Assembly (NCBI RefSeq): GCF_000337035.1
Contig: NZ_AOJL01000046.1
Location: 1 to 55,271 of the forward strand
Direction of reading: 5' to 3'
DNA length: 55,271 bases
From: Halorubrum coriense DSM 10284
GTDB taxonomy: Archaea > Halobacteriota > Halobacteria > Halobacteriales > Haloferacaceae
A model generated the notes under the pieces. That model made no database searches. It saw only the letters and a list, made by a program, of their open reading frames with translations, and had not been told where the DNA came from. Below are positions 17,692-25,955 of the stretch, one piece after another (the stretch's first letter is position 1; every line of letters begins with the position of its first letter). Position numbers and translations under genes: made by a program.

Positions 17692-18930
17692 ATGAGCCGG
17701 GACTACGAGTCGCTCCACGACCCGAACGCGGAGTACACGATGCGGGAGCTCTCCGCCGAGACGATGGGGACCACGGGGACGCGCGGCGGCGACCGAGACG
17801 TCGAGATCACGGACGTGCAGACGACGATGGTCGACGGGAACTTCCCGTGGACGCTCGTGCGCGTCTACACCGACGCGGGCGTCGTCGGCACCGGCGAGGC
17901 GTACTGGGGCGCGGGCGTTCCGGAGCTGATCGAGCGCATGAAGCCGTTCGTGATCGGCGAGAACCCGCTCGACATCGACCGCCTCTACGAGCACCTCATC
18001 CAGAAGATGTCGGGCGAGGGCTCCGTCGAGGGCGTCACCGTCACCGCCATCTCGGGCATCGAGGTCGCGCTCCACGACCTCGCCGGGAAGGTCCTCGACG
18101 TGCCGGCCTACCAGCTGCTCGGGGGCAAGTACCGCGACGAGATGCGCGTCTACTGCGACTGCCACACCGAGGAGGAGGCGGACCCCGAGGCCTGCGCCGA
18201 CGAGGCCGAGCGCGTCGTCGACGAGCTCGGCTACGACGCGCTGAAGTTCGACCTCGACGTCCCCTCGGGCTTCGAGAAGGACCGCGCGAACCGCCACCTC
18301 CGGCCCGGCGAGATCCGCCACAAGGCGGAGATCGTCGAGACGGTCACCGAGCGCGTGAAGGACGAGGCCGACGTCTCCTTCGACTGCCACTGGACGTTCT
18401 CGGGCGGCTCCGCCAAGCGCCTCGCGGACGCCATCGAGGAGTACGACGTGTGGTGGCTCGAAGACCCCGTGCCGCCGGAGAACCTCGAGGTCCAAGAGGA
18501 GGTCACGAAGAACACGGTCACGCCGATCGCGGTCGGCGAGAACCGCTACCGCGTCACGGAGCTCCGCCGGCTCATCGAGAACCAGGCGGTCGACATCGTC
18601 GCGCCCGACCTGCCGAAGGTCGGCGGGATGCGGGAGACGCGCAAGATCGCCGACGTCGCGAACCAGTACTACGTGCCGGTCGCGATGCACAACGTCGCCT
18701 CGCCGATCGCGACGATGGCCGCGACGCACGTCGGCGCGGCGATCCCGAACTCGCTCGCCATCGAGTACCACTCCTACGAGCTCGGCTGGTGGGAGGACCT
18801 CGTCGAGGAGGACGTCATCGAGGACGGGTACATCGAGGTGCCGGAGGAGCCGGGCCTCGGCGTCACGCTCGACATGGACGCCGTCGAGGAGCATATGGTC
18901 GACGGCGAGACGCTGTTTGACGAGGCGTAA
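17692..18930 (+). CDS. gnaD: Enolase-superfamily sugar-acid dehydratase, probable D-gluconate dehydratase
   Basis: 412 residues from ATG 17692 (MSRDYESLHDPNAEYTMREL), the length of the haloarchaeal gluconate dehydratase as I recall it. Mandelate racemase-type catalytic features are visible: the Lys in YDALKFDLD, metal ligands in SFDCHWTF, WWLEDPVPPEN and AVGENRYR, and the general-base region MHNVASPIATM. In haloarchaea this enzyme dehydrates D-gluconate to 2-keto-3-deoxygluconate in the semiphosphorylative Entner-Doudoroff pathway. Related sugar acids such as galactonate remain possible. The promoter carries a 14-bp palindrome, and the TAA stop lies in the loop of a hairpin that starts a repeat array. 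Confidence 0.85.
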   Translation: MSRDYESLHDPNAEYTMRELSAETMGTTGTRGGDRDVEITDVQTTMVDGNFPWTLVRVYTDAGVVGTGEAYWGAGVPELIERMKPFVIGENPLDIDRLYEHLIQKMSGEGSVEGVTVTAISGIEVALHDLAGKVLDVPAYQLLGGKYRDEMRVYCDCHTEEEADPEACADEAERVVDELGYDALKFDLDVPSGFEKDRANRHLRPGEIRHKAEIVETVTERVKDEADVSFDCHWTFSGGSAKRLADAIEEYDVWWLEDPVPPENLEVQEEVTKNTVTPIAVGENRYRVTELRRLIENQAVDIVAPDLPKVGGMRETRKIADVANQYYVPVAMHNVASPIATMAATHVGAAIPNSLAIEYHSYELGWWEDLVEEDVIEDGYIEVPEEPGLGVTLDMDAVEEHMVDGETLFDEA

Positions 18931-19140
18931 GCCGAAGTCAAACTCGATAGACGAGCGAAGCGAGTCTATCGGTGTTCGACTGAGCGGAGCGAAGTCGAGC
19001 CAGCAGCGCGGAGCGCTGCGTTGTTCGACGAGGCGTAAGCCGAAGTCAAACGCGGAAATCTCTGATTTCCGCAGTTCGGTTGAGCGGAGCGAAGTCGAGC
19101 GAGCGACTCGCTGATTTTCGCAGTTCACTCCGTCGCGAGC
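18913..19140. repeat. Hairpin-repeat array overlapping the gnaD stop codon
   Basis: Two modules follow each other with a period of about 100-108 bases. Each has the element gacgaggcgtaagccgaagt (18919 and 19027), a variable perfect hairpin, and then the element tgagcggagcgaagtcgagc (18981 and 19081). The first element is itself a hairpin (gtttgac...gtcaaac with an inner ggc-gtaa-gcc). The variable inserts are cgatagac...gtctatcg (about 18943-18970) and gcggaaat...atttccgc. A further hairpin, gcagcgc-gga-gcgctgc, lies near 19002-19019. The gnaD TAA sits in the first loop. Confidence 0.85.
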
Positions 19141-19153
19141 GCGACCGCTCCAG

Positions 19154-19939
19154 TCAGGCGTCCGCGACGATCCGATCGAGGCGGACCGGCTCCAGGCCGC
19201 GACGGTCGAGTTCGGCCTCGATCTCCTCGGCCCGCGGGGCGATCTCCGCCGGGTCGTGGCTGTCGGTCCCGACCGTCACGTCGACGCCGGCGTCGACGAG
19301 TCGGTCGAGGAAGGCGGGGGCCGGGTGGAACTCGCCGTAGTCGTCGAGCAGCCGGCCGGCGTTGATCTCCGGGACGGTCCGCGAGTCGCGGAACGCCTCG
19401 GCGACCGCCGCGTAGTGGTCCTCGGTCGCGAACCCGCGGAGGTGCGGGTTGCGCTCGATCAGGTCCGGGTGCGCGGCGATCGCGAACAGCTCCGACTCGG
19501 CGAGCGCGACCAGCTTCTCGAAGTAGCGGTCGACGAGGTCCCGCCGCTCCGCCGCCGGCTTGTCGGCGAAGTGCGAGCGCGTGTGGACGTTCGCGCCGTC
19601 GAGGTCGTGGACGCTGCCGACGGCGTAGTCGAAGTCCGCCTCGTCGAGGAAGTCGGCGATCGCGCCCTCGTGAGCCGGGTCGTAGTCCATCTCCGCCGCG
19701 TCGAACACGTCGACGTCGACGGCGTCGCGGACCGACTCGATCGCGTCGCGGCGGCGCTCGTAGGTCAGGTCGAGGTTGAACCCGAACGCGCGCTTGTGCT
19801 CCCGCGCGTTCGGCTCCGGCGAGACGTTACAGTGGTCGGCGAACCCGATCCCGTCGAGCCCGGCGTCCGCGGCGGCCTCGACCATCCACCGGAGGAACGC
19901 CCCGTCCGAGTAGTTCGTGTGGGCGTGGTAGTCGTACAC
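19154..19939 (-). CDS. PHP-domain phosphoesterase (histidinol-phosphatase-like)
   Basis: 261 residues, GTG start. The metal-binding motifs of a PHP domain are all present: DYHAHTNYSDGAF at the N-terminus, IGFADHCN, FDAAEMDYDP, AIAAHPDLIERN and VGTDSHDPAEIAPR. The closest well-known relatives are histidinol-phosphate phosphatases of the HisK type, which act in histidine synthesis. Other PHP phosphoesterases look alike, and no his gene is nearby, so the substrate is uncertain. It is divergent from the haem peroxidase across an A/T-rich promoter region. Confidence 0.85.
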   Translation of the reverse strand: MYDYHAHTNYSDGAFLRWMVEAAADAGLDGIGFADHCNVSPEPNAREHKRAFGFNLDLTYERRRDAIESVRDAVDVDVFDAAEMDYDPAHEGAIADFLDEADFDYAVGSVHDLDGANVHTRSHFADKPAAERRDLVDRYFEKLVALAESELFAIAAHPDLIERNPHLRGFATEDHYAAVAEAFRDSRTVPEINAGRLLDDYGEFHPAPAFLDRLVDAGVDVTVGTDSHDPAEIAPRAEEIEAELDRRGLEPVRLDRIVADA

Positions 19940-20078
19940 ACCGACGGTTCGTTCCGGGCGAACTCGAAGGTTCGGGTCGCGTGGGAACGACCGGCGCGCA
20001 GCGGTCCGCCGCGACTACGTTGACCGGCCGGCGGGCACGAAGCCAGCAATATAATCCGGGGAACAAGTTGAAAGTTCA

Positions 20079-20110
20079 TTTAGAAAATTTTTTGACACTT
20101 ATGTGTGTCA
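20079..20110 (+). promoter_or_regulatory. A/T-rich promoter with inverted repeat upstream of the haem peroxidase
   Basis: tttagaaaatttttt (20079-20093) is the most A/T-rich stretch nearby and a good TATA region. Immediately after it is the inverted repeat tgacac-N6-gtgtca (20093-20110). It covers the likely transcription start and the alternative GTG start at 20105, and could be an operator. Confidence 0.5.
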
Positions 20111-20119
20111 TCTAAACCC

Positions 20120-22207
20120 ATGGGTGTTACTGACAAAATAACTTGTCGCGTCGTCGACGACGATTCCCGGCCGCTGGCGGGGCGGATCGTCATCGGCGAG
20201 CGGCGGGACGGCGACCGCATCGGCCACTGGACGACCGGAGCCGACGGGGACTTCGTCCTCGAGGCGGACGGCGGCACCGCCCTCGACGACGTCTCCTTCA
20301 CCGTGCGAAACCCTGCGCAGGGCGGGACCGAGGAGCCGGTCCGACGGCGGAAGCGACCGGACGAGAGCGAGGCGACGCTCCGCCTGACGGTGAACGCGCG
20401 CGACATCGTGCTCCACGGAGGGAGCGGACACCGCGGGATGAACGACGCCGCGTGTACGACCGCGGGCCCGGTCCGGAGCCACCGGTTCTACACGCAGTTC
20501 CCGGAGCTGGACCCGTACGACCGCGACGAGGAGCTGCTCCGGACGCTGGGCGGGACCGGCGGCGAGGTCGGGGCGCCGATGATGGAGACGCCCGACGACC
20601 CGGTCGGCGACGCGGAGACCCCGGCCGGCTACGGCATCTTCGGCCAGTTCGTCGACCACGATATCACGTTCGACCCCACCTCCGATATCGACCGGCGCAA
20701 CGACCCGGCCGCGCTCCGGAACTTCCGGACGCCCGCGCTCGACCTCGACTCGCTGTACCGGACGAACGCCGAGACGGCCCCGTTCCTCTACGACCACGAC
20801 GCGGACGAGCGCAAGCTGCTCACCGGCGAGGCGGCCCCGCCGGAGGGTGACGACGGCGGCGTCTTCGGACCGCCGGGGACGGACCTCCAGCGGAACGAGC
20901 AGGACACGGCGGTGATCGGCGACCCGCGGAACGACGAGAACGTCGTCGTCTCGCAGCTCCAGCTCGCGTTCGCGAACTTCCACAGCCGGATCGTCGACCA
21001 CCTGCTCGGTCCCGGCTCGTCACTCGTCGAGGAGGACGAGTCCGTCCTCGAAGCCGCGCAGCGGCTCGTCAGGTGGCACTACCAATGGGTCGTGCGACAC
21101 GACTTGCTCCCGCGGATCTGCGACCGCTACGTCTTGGCCGACATCGAGGAGCACGGCCGGCAGTTCTTCCTCCCGCCGGGGCATACGCCGGCGATCCCGG
21201 TCGAGTTCGGCGGGGCCGCGTACCGGTTCGGCCACAGCATGATCCCGCACGCGTTCGACGTCAACGACGGGGTGGGCGAGGTGCCGCTGTTCCCGACCGG
21301 CTCCGAGGCGGAAGAACAACACCTCCGCGGAGGGGGACCGGTGTCGAGCGACCTCGTCGTCGACTGGTCCCGGCTGCTCGACACCGGCGACGGCAACTAC
21401 CAGCCCTCGCGGAAGATCGAACCTCTACTCGCGCCGGCGCTGTTCGAGCTCCCGGTGTCCGGCGACAGATCCCTCGCCGTCCGGAACCTCCGCCGCGGGA
21501 AGGCGCTCGGGCTGGCCTCCGGACAGGACGTCGCCGCCCGGATGGGGTACGACCCGATCCGGAACGAGGCGTTCGGCGACGAGTCGCCGATCATGCGGAC
21601 GCTCCGGGCGCACGGCCGCGGCGCCGACCCCGACGCGCCGCTGTGGTACTACGTGCTCGCCGAGGCCGACTATCAGCAGGACGGCGAACGGCTCGGCGCG
21701 GTCGGCAGTCGCATCGTCGCGGAGACGCTCATCGGGCTCATCGAGGCCGACGAGACCGCCTACCCCAACGCCGCGCCCGACGGCTGGGAGCCGAGCCTCC
21801 CGCAGCCGACGCCGACAGACGGGTACACGCTGGCCGACATCACGGCCTTCGCCGCGGAGGCGAGGCCTGACGGGCTCGTGATCGACACCATCGACGCAGG
21901 GCCGGGGAGCGGAGCCGCCGACGGCGCGGGAGACCCCCTCGACGAGTCGGTGCGGCTGCGGAACGCCGCCGCCGAACCGATCGACCTGACGGGCTACGTC
22001 ATCGACTTCGACGGGCAGCGCGACGACCTCCCGGGCGCGACGCTCGCCCCCGACGAGACGCTGACCGTCCACGTCGGCAGCGGCACGGACACGGCCGCCG
22101 ACCACTACCTCGGTCGGGAGGCACCCGTCCTCGACGACGGGGGAGAGGTCGTCACGCTGTACGATCCGGACGGCGAGCGTACGACGAGGCGGCGATACGT
22201 CGGGTGA
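20120..22207 (+). CDS. Animal-type (peroxinectin-like) haem peroxidase with C-terminal lamin-tail domain
   Basis: 695 residues from ATG 20120; a GTG at 20105 is also in frame. An N-terminal beta module (about 5-62) resembles a carboxypeptidase regulatory domain. The peroxidase core (about 95-570) shows the distal haem site GQFVDHDITFDP with His180 between two Asp residues. It also has the catalytic Arg/Glu pair in GDPRNDENV (Arg270, Glu273) and the proximal haem His372 in AYRFGHSMIP. These correspond to the distal His, Arg-x-x-Glu and proximal His of myeloperoxidase. Residues about 600-695 form an LTD-like Ig fold (LDESVRLRNAAAEPIDLTGY). No signal peptide is visible. It probably oxidises halide or organic substrates with peroxide; the substrate is unknown. 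Confidence 0.88.
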   Translation: MGVTDKITCRVVDDDSRPLAGRIVIGERRDGDRIGHWTTGADGDFVLEADGGTALDDVSFTVRNPAQGGTEEPVRRRKRPDESEATLRLTVNARDIVLHGGSGHRGMNDAACTTAGPVRSHRFYTQFPELDPYDRDEELLRTLGGTGGEVGAPMMETPDDPVGDAETPAGYGIFGQFVDHDITFDPTSDIDRRNDPAALRNFRTPALDLDSLYRTNAETAPFLYDHDADERKLLTGEAAPPEGDDGGVFGPPGTDLQRNEQDTAVIGDPRNDENVVVSQLQLAFANFHSRIVDHLLGPGSSLVEEDESVLEAAQRLVRWHYQWVVRHDLLPRICDRYVLADIEEHGRQFFLPPGHTPAIPVEFGGAAYRFGHSMIPHAFDVNDGVGEVPLFPTGSEAEEQHLRGGGPVSSDLVVDWSRLLDTGDGNYQPSRKIEPLLAPALFELPVSGDRSLAVRNLRRGKALGLASGQDVAARMGYDPIRNEAFGDESPIMRTLRAHGRGADPDAPLWYYVLAEADYQQDGERLGAVGSRIVAETLIGLIEADETAYPNAAPDGWEPSLPQPTPTDGYTLADITAFAAEARPDGLVIDTIDAGPGSGAADGAGDPLDESVRLRNAAAEPIDLTGYVIDFDGQRDDLPGATLAPDETLTVHVGSGTDTAADHYLGREAPVLDDGGEVVTLYDPDGERTTRRRYVG

Positions 22208-22249
22208 GGGTATGGATCGACAGAGGCGAGTGACGGCGTCGGCGACGCC

Positions 22250-23467
22250 TCACCGACCTCGGCCGGCGAGCGCGTTCGCCGAGATGACGAGGAACGAGAC
22301 GCCGGCGAGGCCGGCGATGAGGGCGAACGACGCGCCCCAGCCGAAGAGGTCGGCGACGAGCCCGACGCCGACGGAGCCGGCCGAGCCGATGACGGTGTAG
22401 ACGGTCCGGATCAGTCCGAAGCCGGCCCCCCGCTCGGCGTCGCCGAGCGCGTCCATGAACCGGGGGTCGATGGCGGAGAAGAACGAGGAGCCGAGCCCGG
22501 CGAGGAGCACGGCGACGCCGAGCCCGACGGTCGTCGGGAGCGCCGGCAGGCCGACGGCGACGGGGAGTCGGACGAGGTCGGGGAGCGCGACCAGCGAGGC
22601 CAGTCCGAGCGCCCCGCCGAGGAGGGACGCGGCGATGCTCGCGTCGCGACCCACCCGGTCCGAGAGGCGGCCGAGCCCGACCTGCGCCCCCGCCCGGACG
22701 ACGAAGAACGCCGAGAAGACGCCGCCGGCGAACCCCGGCGAGTAGCCGCGGAACTCGACGAGGAACGTCGGCAGGAAAGAGATGACGCCCTGCGCGACGT
22801 ACGTCCCGAGCGTCGCCACGGCGAGCGGGACGAGGATCTCGCGGCGGCCGACCAGTTCGAACAGCGGCCCGAGCCGGAGCCGCTCGGTCATCGGCTGCTC
22901 CGGGCGGCGCGGCTCGGCGGGGCGGACGCGCCGCGCGAACAGGAGGAAGATGGGGACGCCGACGAGCGCGGCCAGCGCGACGCCGGGCCGCCAGCCGTAG
23001 CGAACGCCGACCCACGTCGCGGCGACGGGCGCGATCAGGCCCGCGAGCGGGCCGCCGAGCGAGTGGATCCCAACCGCGGTGCCGAGGTCGTCGAACGTCC
23101 GCGAGAGCAGCGTGGTCGCCACGGCGTAGTGGAGCCCCGCCGCGAGCCCCAACAGCACCGCCGCCAGCACGAACGCGGGGAAGACCGGAACCGCCGCCAG
23201 CAGGAGGCTCATCGCCGTCGTCCCGCCGACCGCGACGAGGATCACCCGGCGCTCGCCGTACCGGTCCGCGAGGATCCCGCTCGGGAACTGCGAGAGCCCG
23301 TAGGCGAACCACATGCCCGAGAGCGCCACCCCGACGGCCGTGTTCGAGACGCCGAAATCGTCGATGATGAGGGGGACGACGGGGCTGATCGCCAGCCGGG
23401 CGAAGTAGGTCACGAAGAACGCCAGCATACACAGCGTCAACACCGTGTGGCGGTACCGCCAGTTCAT
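22250..23467 (-). CDS. Major facilitator superfamily transporter
   Basis: 405 residues with about twelve hydrophobic helices. The loop 2-3 motif is GILADRYGERRV and the equivalent in the second half is GLGRLSDRVGRDA. The N-terminus MNWRYRHTVLTLCMLAFF runs straight into helix 1. The pattern fits MFS carriers for organic acids or drugs, and the substrate is not predictable. It is the last gene of a run of minus-strand genes and lies 79 bases after the Cys-pair membrane protein gene. Confidence 0.88.
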   Translation of the reverse strand: MNWRYRHTVLTLCMLAFFVTYFARLAISPVVPLIIDDFGVSNTAVGVALSGMWFAYGLSQFPSGILADRYGERRVILVAVGGTTAMSLLLAAVPVFPAFVLAAVLLGLAAGLHYAVATTLLSRTFDDLGTAVGIHSLGGPLAGLIAPVAATWVGVRYGWRPGVALAALVGVPIFLLFARRVRPAEPRRPEQPMTERLRLGPLFELVGRREILVPLAVATLGTYVAQGVISFLPTFLVEFRGYSPGFAGGVFSAFFVVRAGAQVGLGRLSDRVGRDASIAASLLGGALGLASLVALPDLVRLPVAVGLPALPTTVGLGVAVLLAGLGSSFFSAIDPRFMDALGDAERGAGFGLIRTVYTVIGSAGSVGVGLVADLFGWGASFALIAGLAGVSFLVISANALAGRGR

Positions 23468-23546
23468 CCGACAGTCACGGGCGACACCTCGGGGCGGTCG
23501 GCCGTCAACCCTTTCGCTTTCGGCAGCCCGCGAGCCGTGCGAGGGG

Positions 23547-24176
23547 TCAGCTCACGGCCGCCGGATCGACCCGGCTACCGACCCAGAGGAGGGTGAGGAC
23601 GAGTCCGGCGACGGACGCCGGCAGGAACCACCGGAACGCGGCGAGCAGCCCCGCAGAGGCCTGAACGCCGATCACTGCGAGGAACGCGGGGCCGCAGCAG
23701 GCGACCCCCGAGAGGACCCCCGGAAGCCCCGCGACGGCGCCCGCGCCGGCACCGATCCGGCAGGCCGAGGGGCCCCGCCACGCGACGACGGAGACGGCGA
23801 GCGTGACGCCGACGAGCGCCGCGAGCGCGAGCCCGAGGACGGTGTTGACGGGAGCGAAGAGGTACTCGACCGGTCCCGCCGAGAGGAGCGCCACGGGCTC
23901 GTACTGGAACGCGGCGACGCGCCGCGTCGCGAGCGCGACCGGGTCGTCGGCGACGGCGAGGTCGAACCGGGGCGTCGAGGCGCTCGCCCCGGCGCGCAGC
24001 CCGAGGTGGCCGAGGCCGAGGTGGTACGCGACGAGATAGGCGGCGGCGACGACGGCGGCCGTCGCCCGACCGTCGCGCCGACCGAGGGCGGCGCGGACGG
24101 CGAACAGCGTTCGTCGGACCAGCCCGGCGAGCCACGCGCGGGGCGAGTCCGCGGCCGCGGCGGTCTCAGCCCCCAT
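23547..24176 (-). CDS. Membrane protein with a conserved Cys pair, unknown function
   Basis: 209 residues. Hydrophobic segments lie at about residues 40-60, 93-133, 143-175 and 180-200. The notable feature is GVACCGPAFLAV (Cys160-Cys161) inside a membrane segment, recalling the vicinal-cysteine CCGP motifs of MerT-type and related metal-handling membrane proteins. Another Cys is at 139. A long extracytoplasmic loop (about 61-92) is possible. The gene overlaps the end of the DUF3179 lipoprotein gene by 11 bases, so the two are almost certainly co-translated. Metal or thiol handling is inference only. Confidence 0.75.
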   Translation of the reverse strand: MGAETAAAADSPRAWLAGLVRRTLFAVRAALGRRDGRATAAVVAAAYLVAYHLGLGHLGLRAGASASTPRFDLAVADDPVALATRRVAAFQYEPVALLSAGPVEYLFAPVNTVLGLALAALVGVTLAVSVVAWRGPSACRIGAGAGAVAGLPGVLSGVACCGPAFLAVIGVQASAGLLAAFRWFLPASVAGLVLTLLWVGSRVDPAAVS

Positions 24177-25278
24177 AGCCCGCCCGCGTGTGCTCGCCGA
24201 CGAACGCGGTGTCCGGGTAGAAGCCGTACCAGGCGAACCACATCGCGTCGAACGCGAGGACCCCTTCGAGCGGCAGGTCCGCGGCCGCGACCCCGGCCTC
24301 GCCGTCGACCCGGTACCCGTCGCCGTCCGGTTCGACCGCGACGCCGTCGGGGTTCCGGTAGACGTACCCCGTCGAGAGGGCCGGGTCGGCGACGGCGACG
24401 ACGGCCGGGCCTCCGCCGCCGACGGTCCCGGTCAGGACGCGCTCCGAGAGCAGCGTCGCCTTGTCGAAGGCGATCGCGCCCGTCGCGGTCCGCGCCCCCA
24501 CGACGACCGACTTGGCGTGGCCGTCCTCCGGGGACGCGAGCGCCGGGAACCTGGTCCCGTCCCGCATGTAGTACCCGCTCAGCGGCGCGTAGCCCCCGTA
24601 CGGGTCGCTGTCGTAGCGGCGGACGTAGCCGGTCTCCTCGGTCATGAGCAGCGAGTCGGGACGCTGCGCCGCCCACTCGCCCGCGGTCGTCCACGCGACG
24701 CGGAACTCGTCGAGGGTCTCGCCGGCCATCGGCCCGTCGACCCCGGTGGCGAGCATCTGCGGGAACCAGCTGTCGGTGGCGCGGTCGTACATGATCAGGT
24801 TGGAGTTGACGAGCCGGCCCGACACGCCGAAGGTCGTGTCGCCGCGGCGGAACCCCTGCGCCGTCCCGGTGAGCGGACAGTACGTGACCGCGACCGGCTC
24901 GCCGCCGACCTCGTCGTTGGCGATCTCGTGGTGCGAGAGGATCCGACGCGGATACGCCTTCGCCTCGCCGCCGCGGACGACGCCGAACACCGGCTCGTTG
25001 CTCGGCGAGTCCGTCTCCTCGATGGGGCGGAAGACCGGGTCGTCGACCGAGGGGATCCCGTCCTTCCCGACGCCGCCGTCGAGCGACTCGGAGGCGAGCG
25101 TGTCGGCCTCGTACGCGAGGTGATAGCCGGTGTCGACGGTCGGCGGGGGGGTTCCGCCGCCCAACTCCTCGGCGTTTCGGCCGGCAGAGTCCGTCGCTCG
25201 GCCCCCGAGGCAGCCGGCGAGGGAAGCCCCCCCGACCGCCGCGATCCCGGCCAGCGCCGCGCGACGGGTTCGGTTCAT
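24166..25278 (-). CDS. DUF3179 domain lipoprotein
   Basis: 370 residues. The N-terminus MNRTRRAALAGIAAVGGASL ends in the lipobox LAGC (Cys23) and has a twin-Arg pair, so Tat export and lipid anchoring outside the cell are likely. The DUF3179 region (about 95-290) has GVVRGGEAKAYPRRIL, VTYCPLTGTAQGF (Cys134), NSNLIMYDRATDSWFPQ and YVRRYDSDPYGGY. The family occurs in bacteria and haloarchaea and its chemistry is unknown. The gene overlaps the following Cys-pair membrane protein gene by 11 bases. Confidence 0.88.
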   Translation of the reverse strand: MNRTRRAALAGIAAVGGASLAGCLGGRATDSAGRNAEELGGGTPPPTVDTGYHLAYEADTLASESLDGGVGKDGIPSVDDPVFRPIEETDSPSNEPVFGVVRGGEAKAYPRRILSHHEIANDEVGGEPVAVTYCPLTGTAQGFRRGDTTFGVSGRLVNSNLIMYDRATDSWFPQMLATGVDGPMAGETLDEFRVAWTTAGEWAAQRPDSLLMTEETGYVRRYDSDPYGGYAPLSGYYMRDGTRFPALASPEDGHAKSVVVGARTATGAIAFDKATLLSERVLTGTVGGGGPAVVAVADPALSTGYVYRNPDGVAVEPDGDGYRVDGEAGVAAADLPLEGVLAFDAMWFAWYGFYPDTAFVGEHTRAGYGG

Positions 25279-25382
25279 GCCGCTCTCTCCGGCTTCGAGC
25301 GGCTAAAGTCCGAAGCGCGGGTGTAAATCACACGCACACCCGATATTCCGGAATCAGTCCAAAGCCCGACGATGCGCGGGCG

Positions 25383-25955
25383 CTACTCGTGGCCGCTCGA
25401 CGACCGTTCCGCGAGGCGCTCCGCGATGGCCGCGCCGGCGGTCCGCGGGTCGGCCTCGCGGAGCGTCACCGCGTCGCCGACGGCGACGGGACCCGGTTCG
25501 ACCACGTCACAGCAGAGGCCGCCGCGGTTCCGGAGCGCGGACGCCAGCCCGTCTTCGGCGGCGAGTTCCTCGACGTGCGCGCAGGGCGGCCGGCGGCGAG
25601 TCGGTCGCAGGAGGGCGTCGCCGACCGCGACGGTCGCGTCGAGGAGCGGGTCCAACCCCGCGCCGAACCCCTCGACGACCACGTTCCGACGGTGACGGCC
25701 GTCGCTCACGTCGATGCCGGTCTCCTCGCGGACCGCGTCGAGCGCCTCCGCGGCGACGAGGGTGACCGCGCAGCCGTCGAGCTGGAAGTGGCCGTCGCCG
25801 CGGCGGTAGCGGTCGCCCTCGACGCCGTCCGGACGGATTTCGACCGCGTCGCAACTGACCGGCGGAGCCCCGCCCTCGGGGGCCGTCACGAGGCCGGCGA
25901 CCGCGCCGGGGCCGGCGTCCCCGTCGGTCGACTCCGGTCGACGGTCGGCCGACAT
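25383..25955 (-). CDS. MOSC-domain protein
   Basis: 190 residues from ATG 25955. MOSC domains bind molybdenum cofactor or related sulfur carriers. Family marks are AVEIRPDGVEGDRY, the conserved Cys region RRPPCAHVEEL (about residue 135), and RNRGGLCCDVVEPGPVAVGDA near the C-terminus. The protein has only the C-terminal-type module and no PLP sulfurase part, so it is a stand-alone MOSC protein. Its ATG overlaps the stop of the preceding membrane protein gene by one base (TGATG), showing translational coupling. Confidence 0.85.
   Translation of the reverse strand: MSADRRPESTDGDAGPGAVAGLVTAPEGGAPPVSCDAVEIRPDGVEGDRYRRGDGHFQLDGCAVTLVAAEALDAVREETGIDVSDGRHRRNVVVEGFGAGLDPLLDATVAVGDALLRPTRRRPPCAHVEELAAEDGLASALRNRGGLCCDVVEPGPVAVGDAVTLREADPRTAGAAIAERLAERSSSGHE

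Noticed and set aside
18913-19140. CRISPR-like array
   Set aside because: Only two modules, long palindromic flanks, and the variable parts are themselves palindromes rather than unique spacers; no cas genes nearby.
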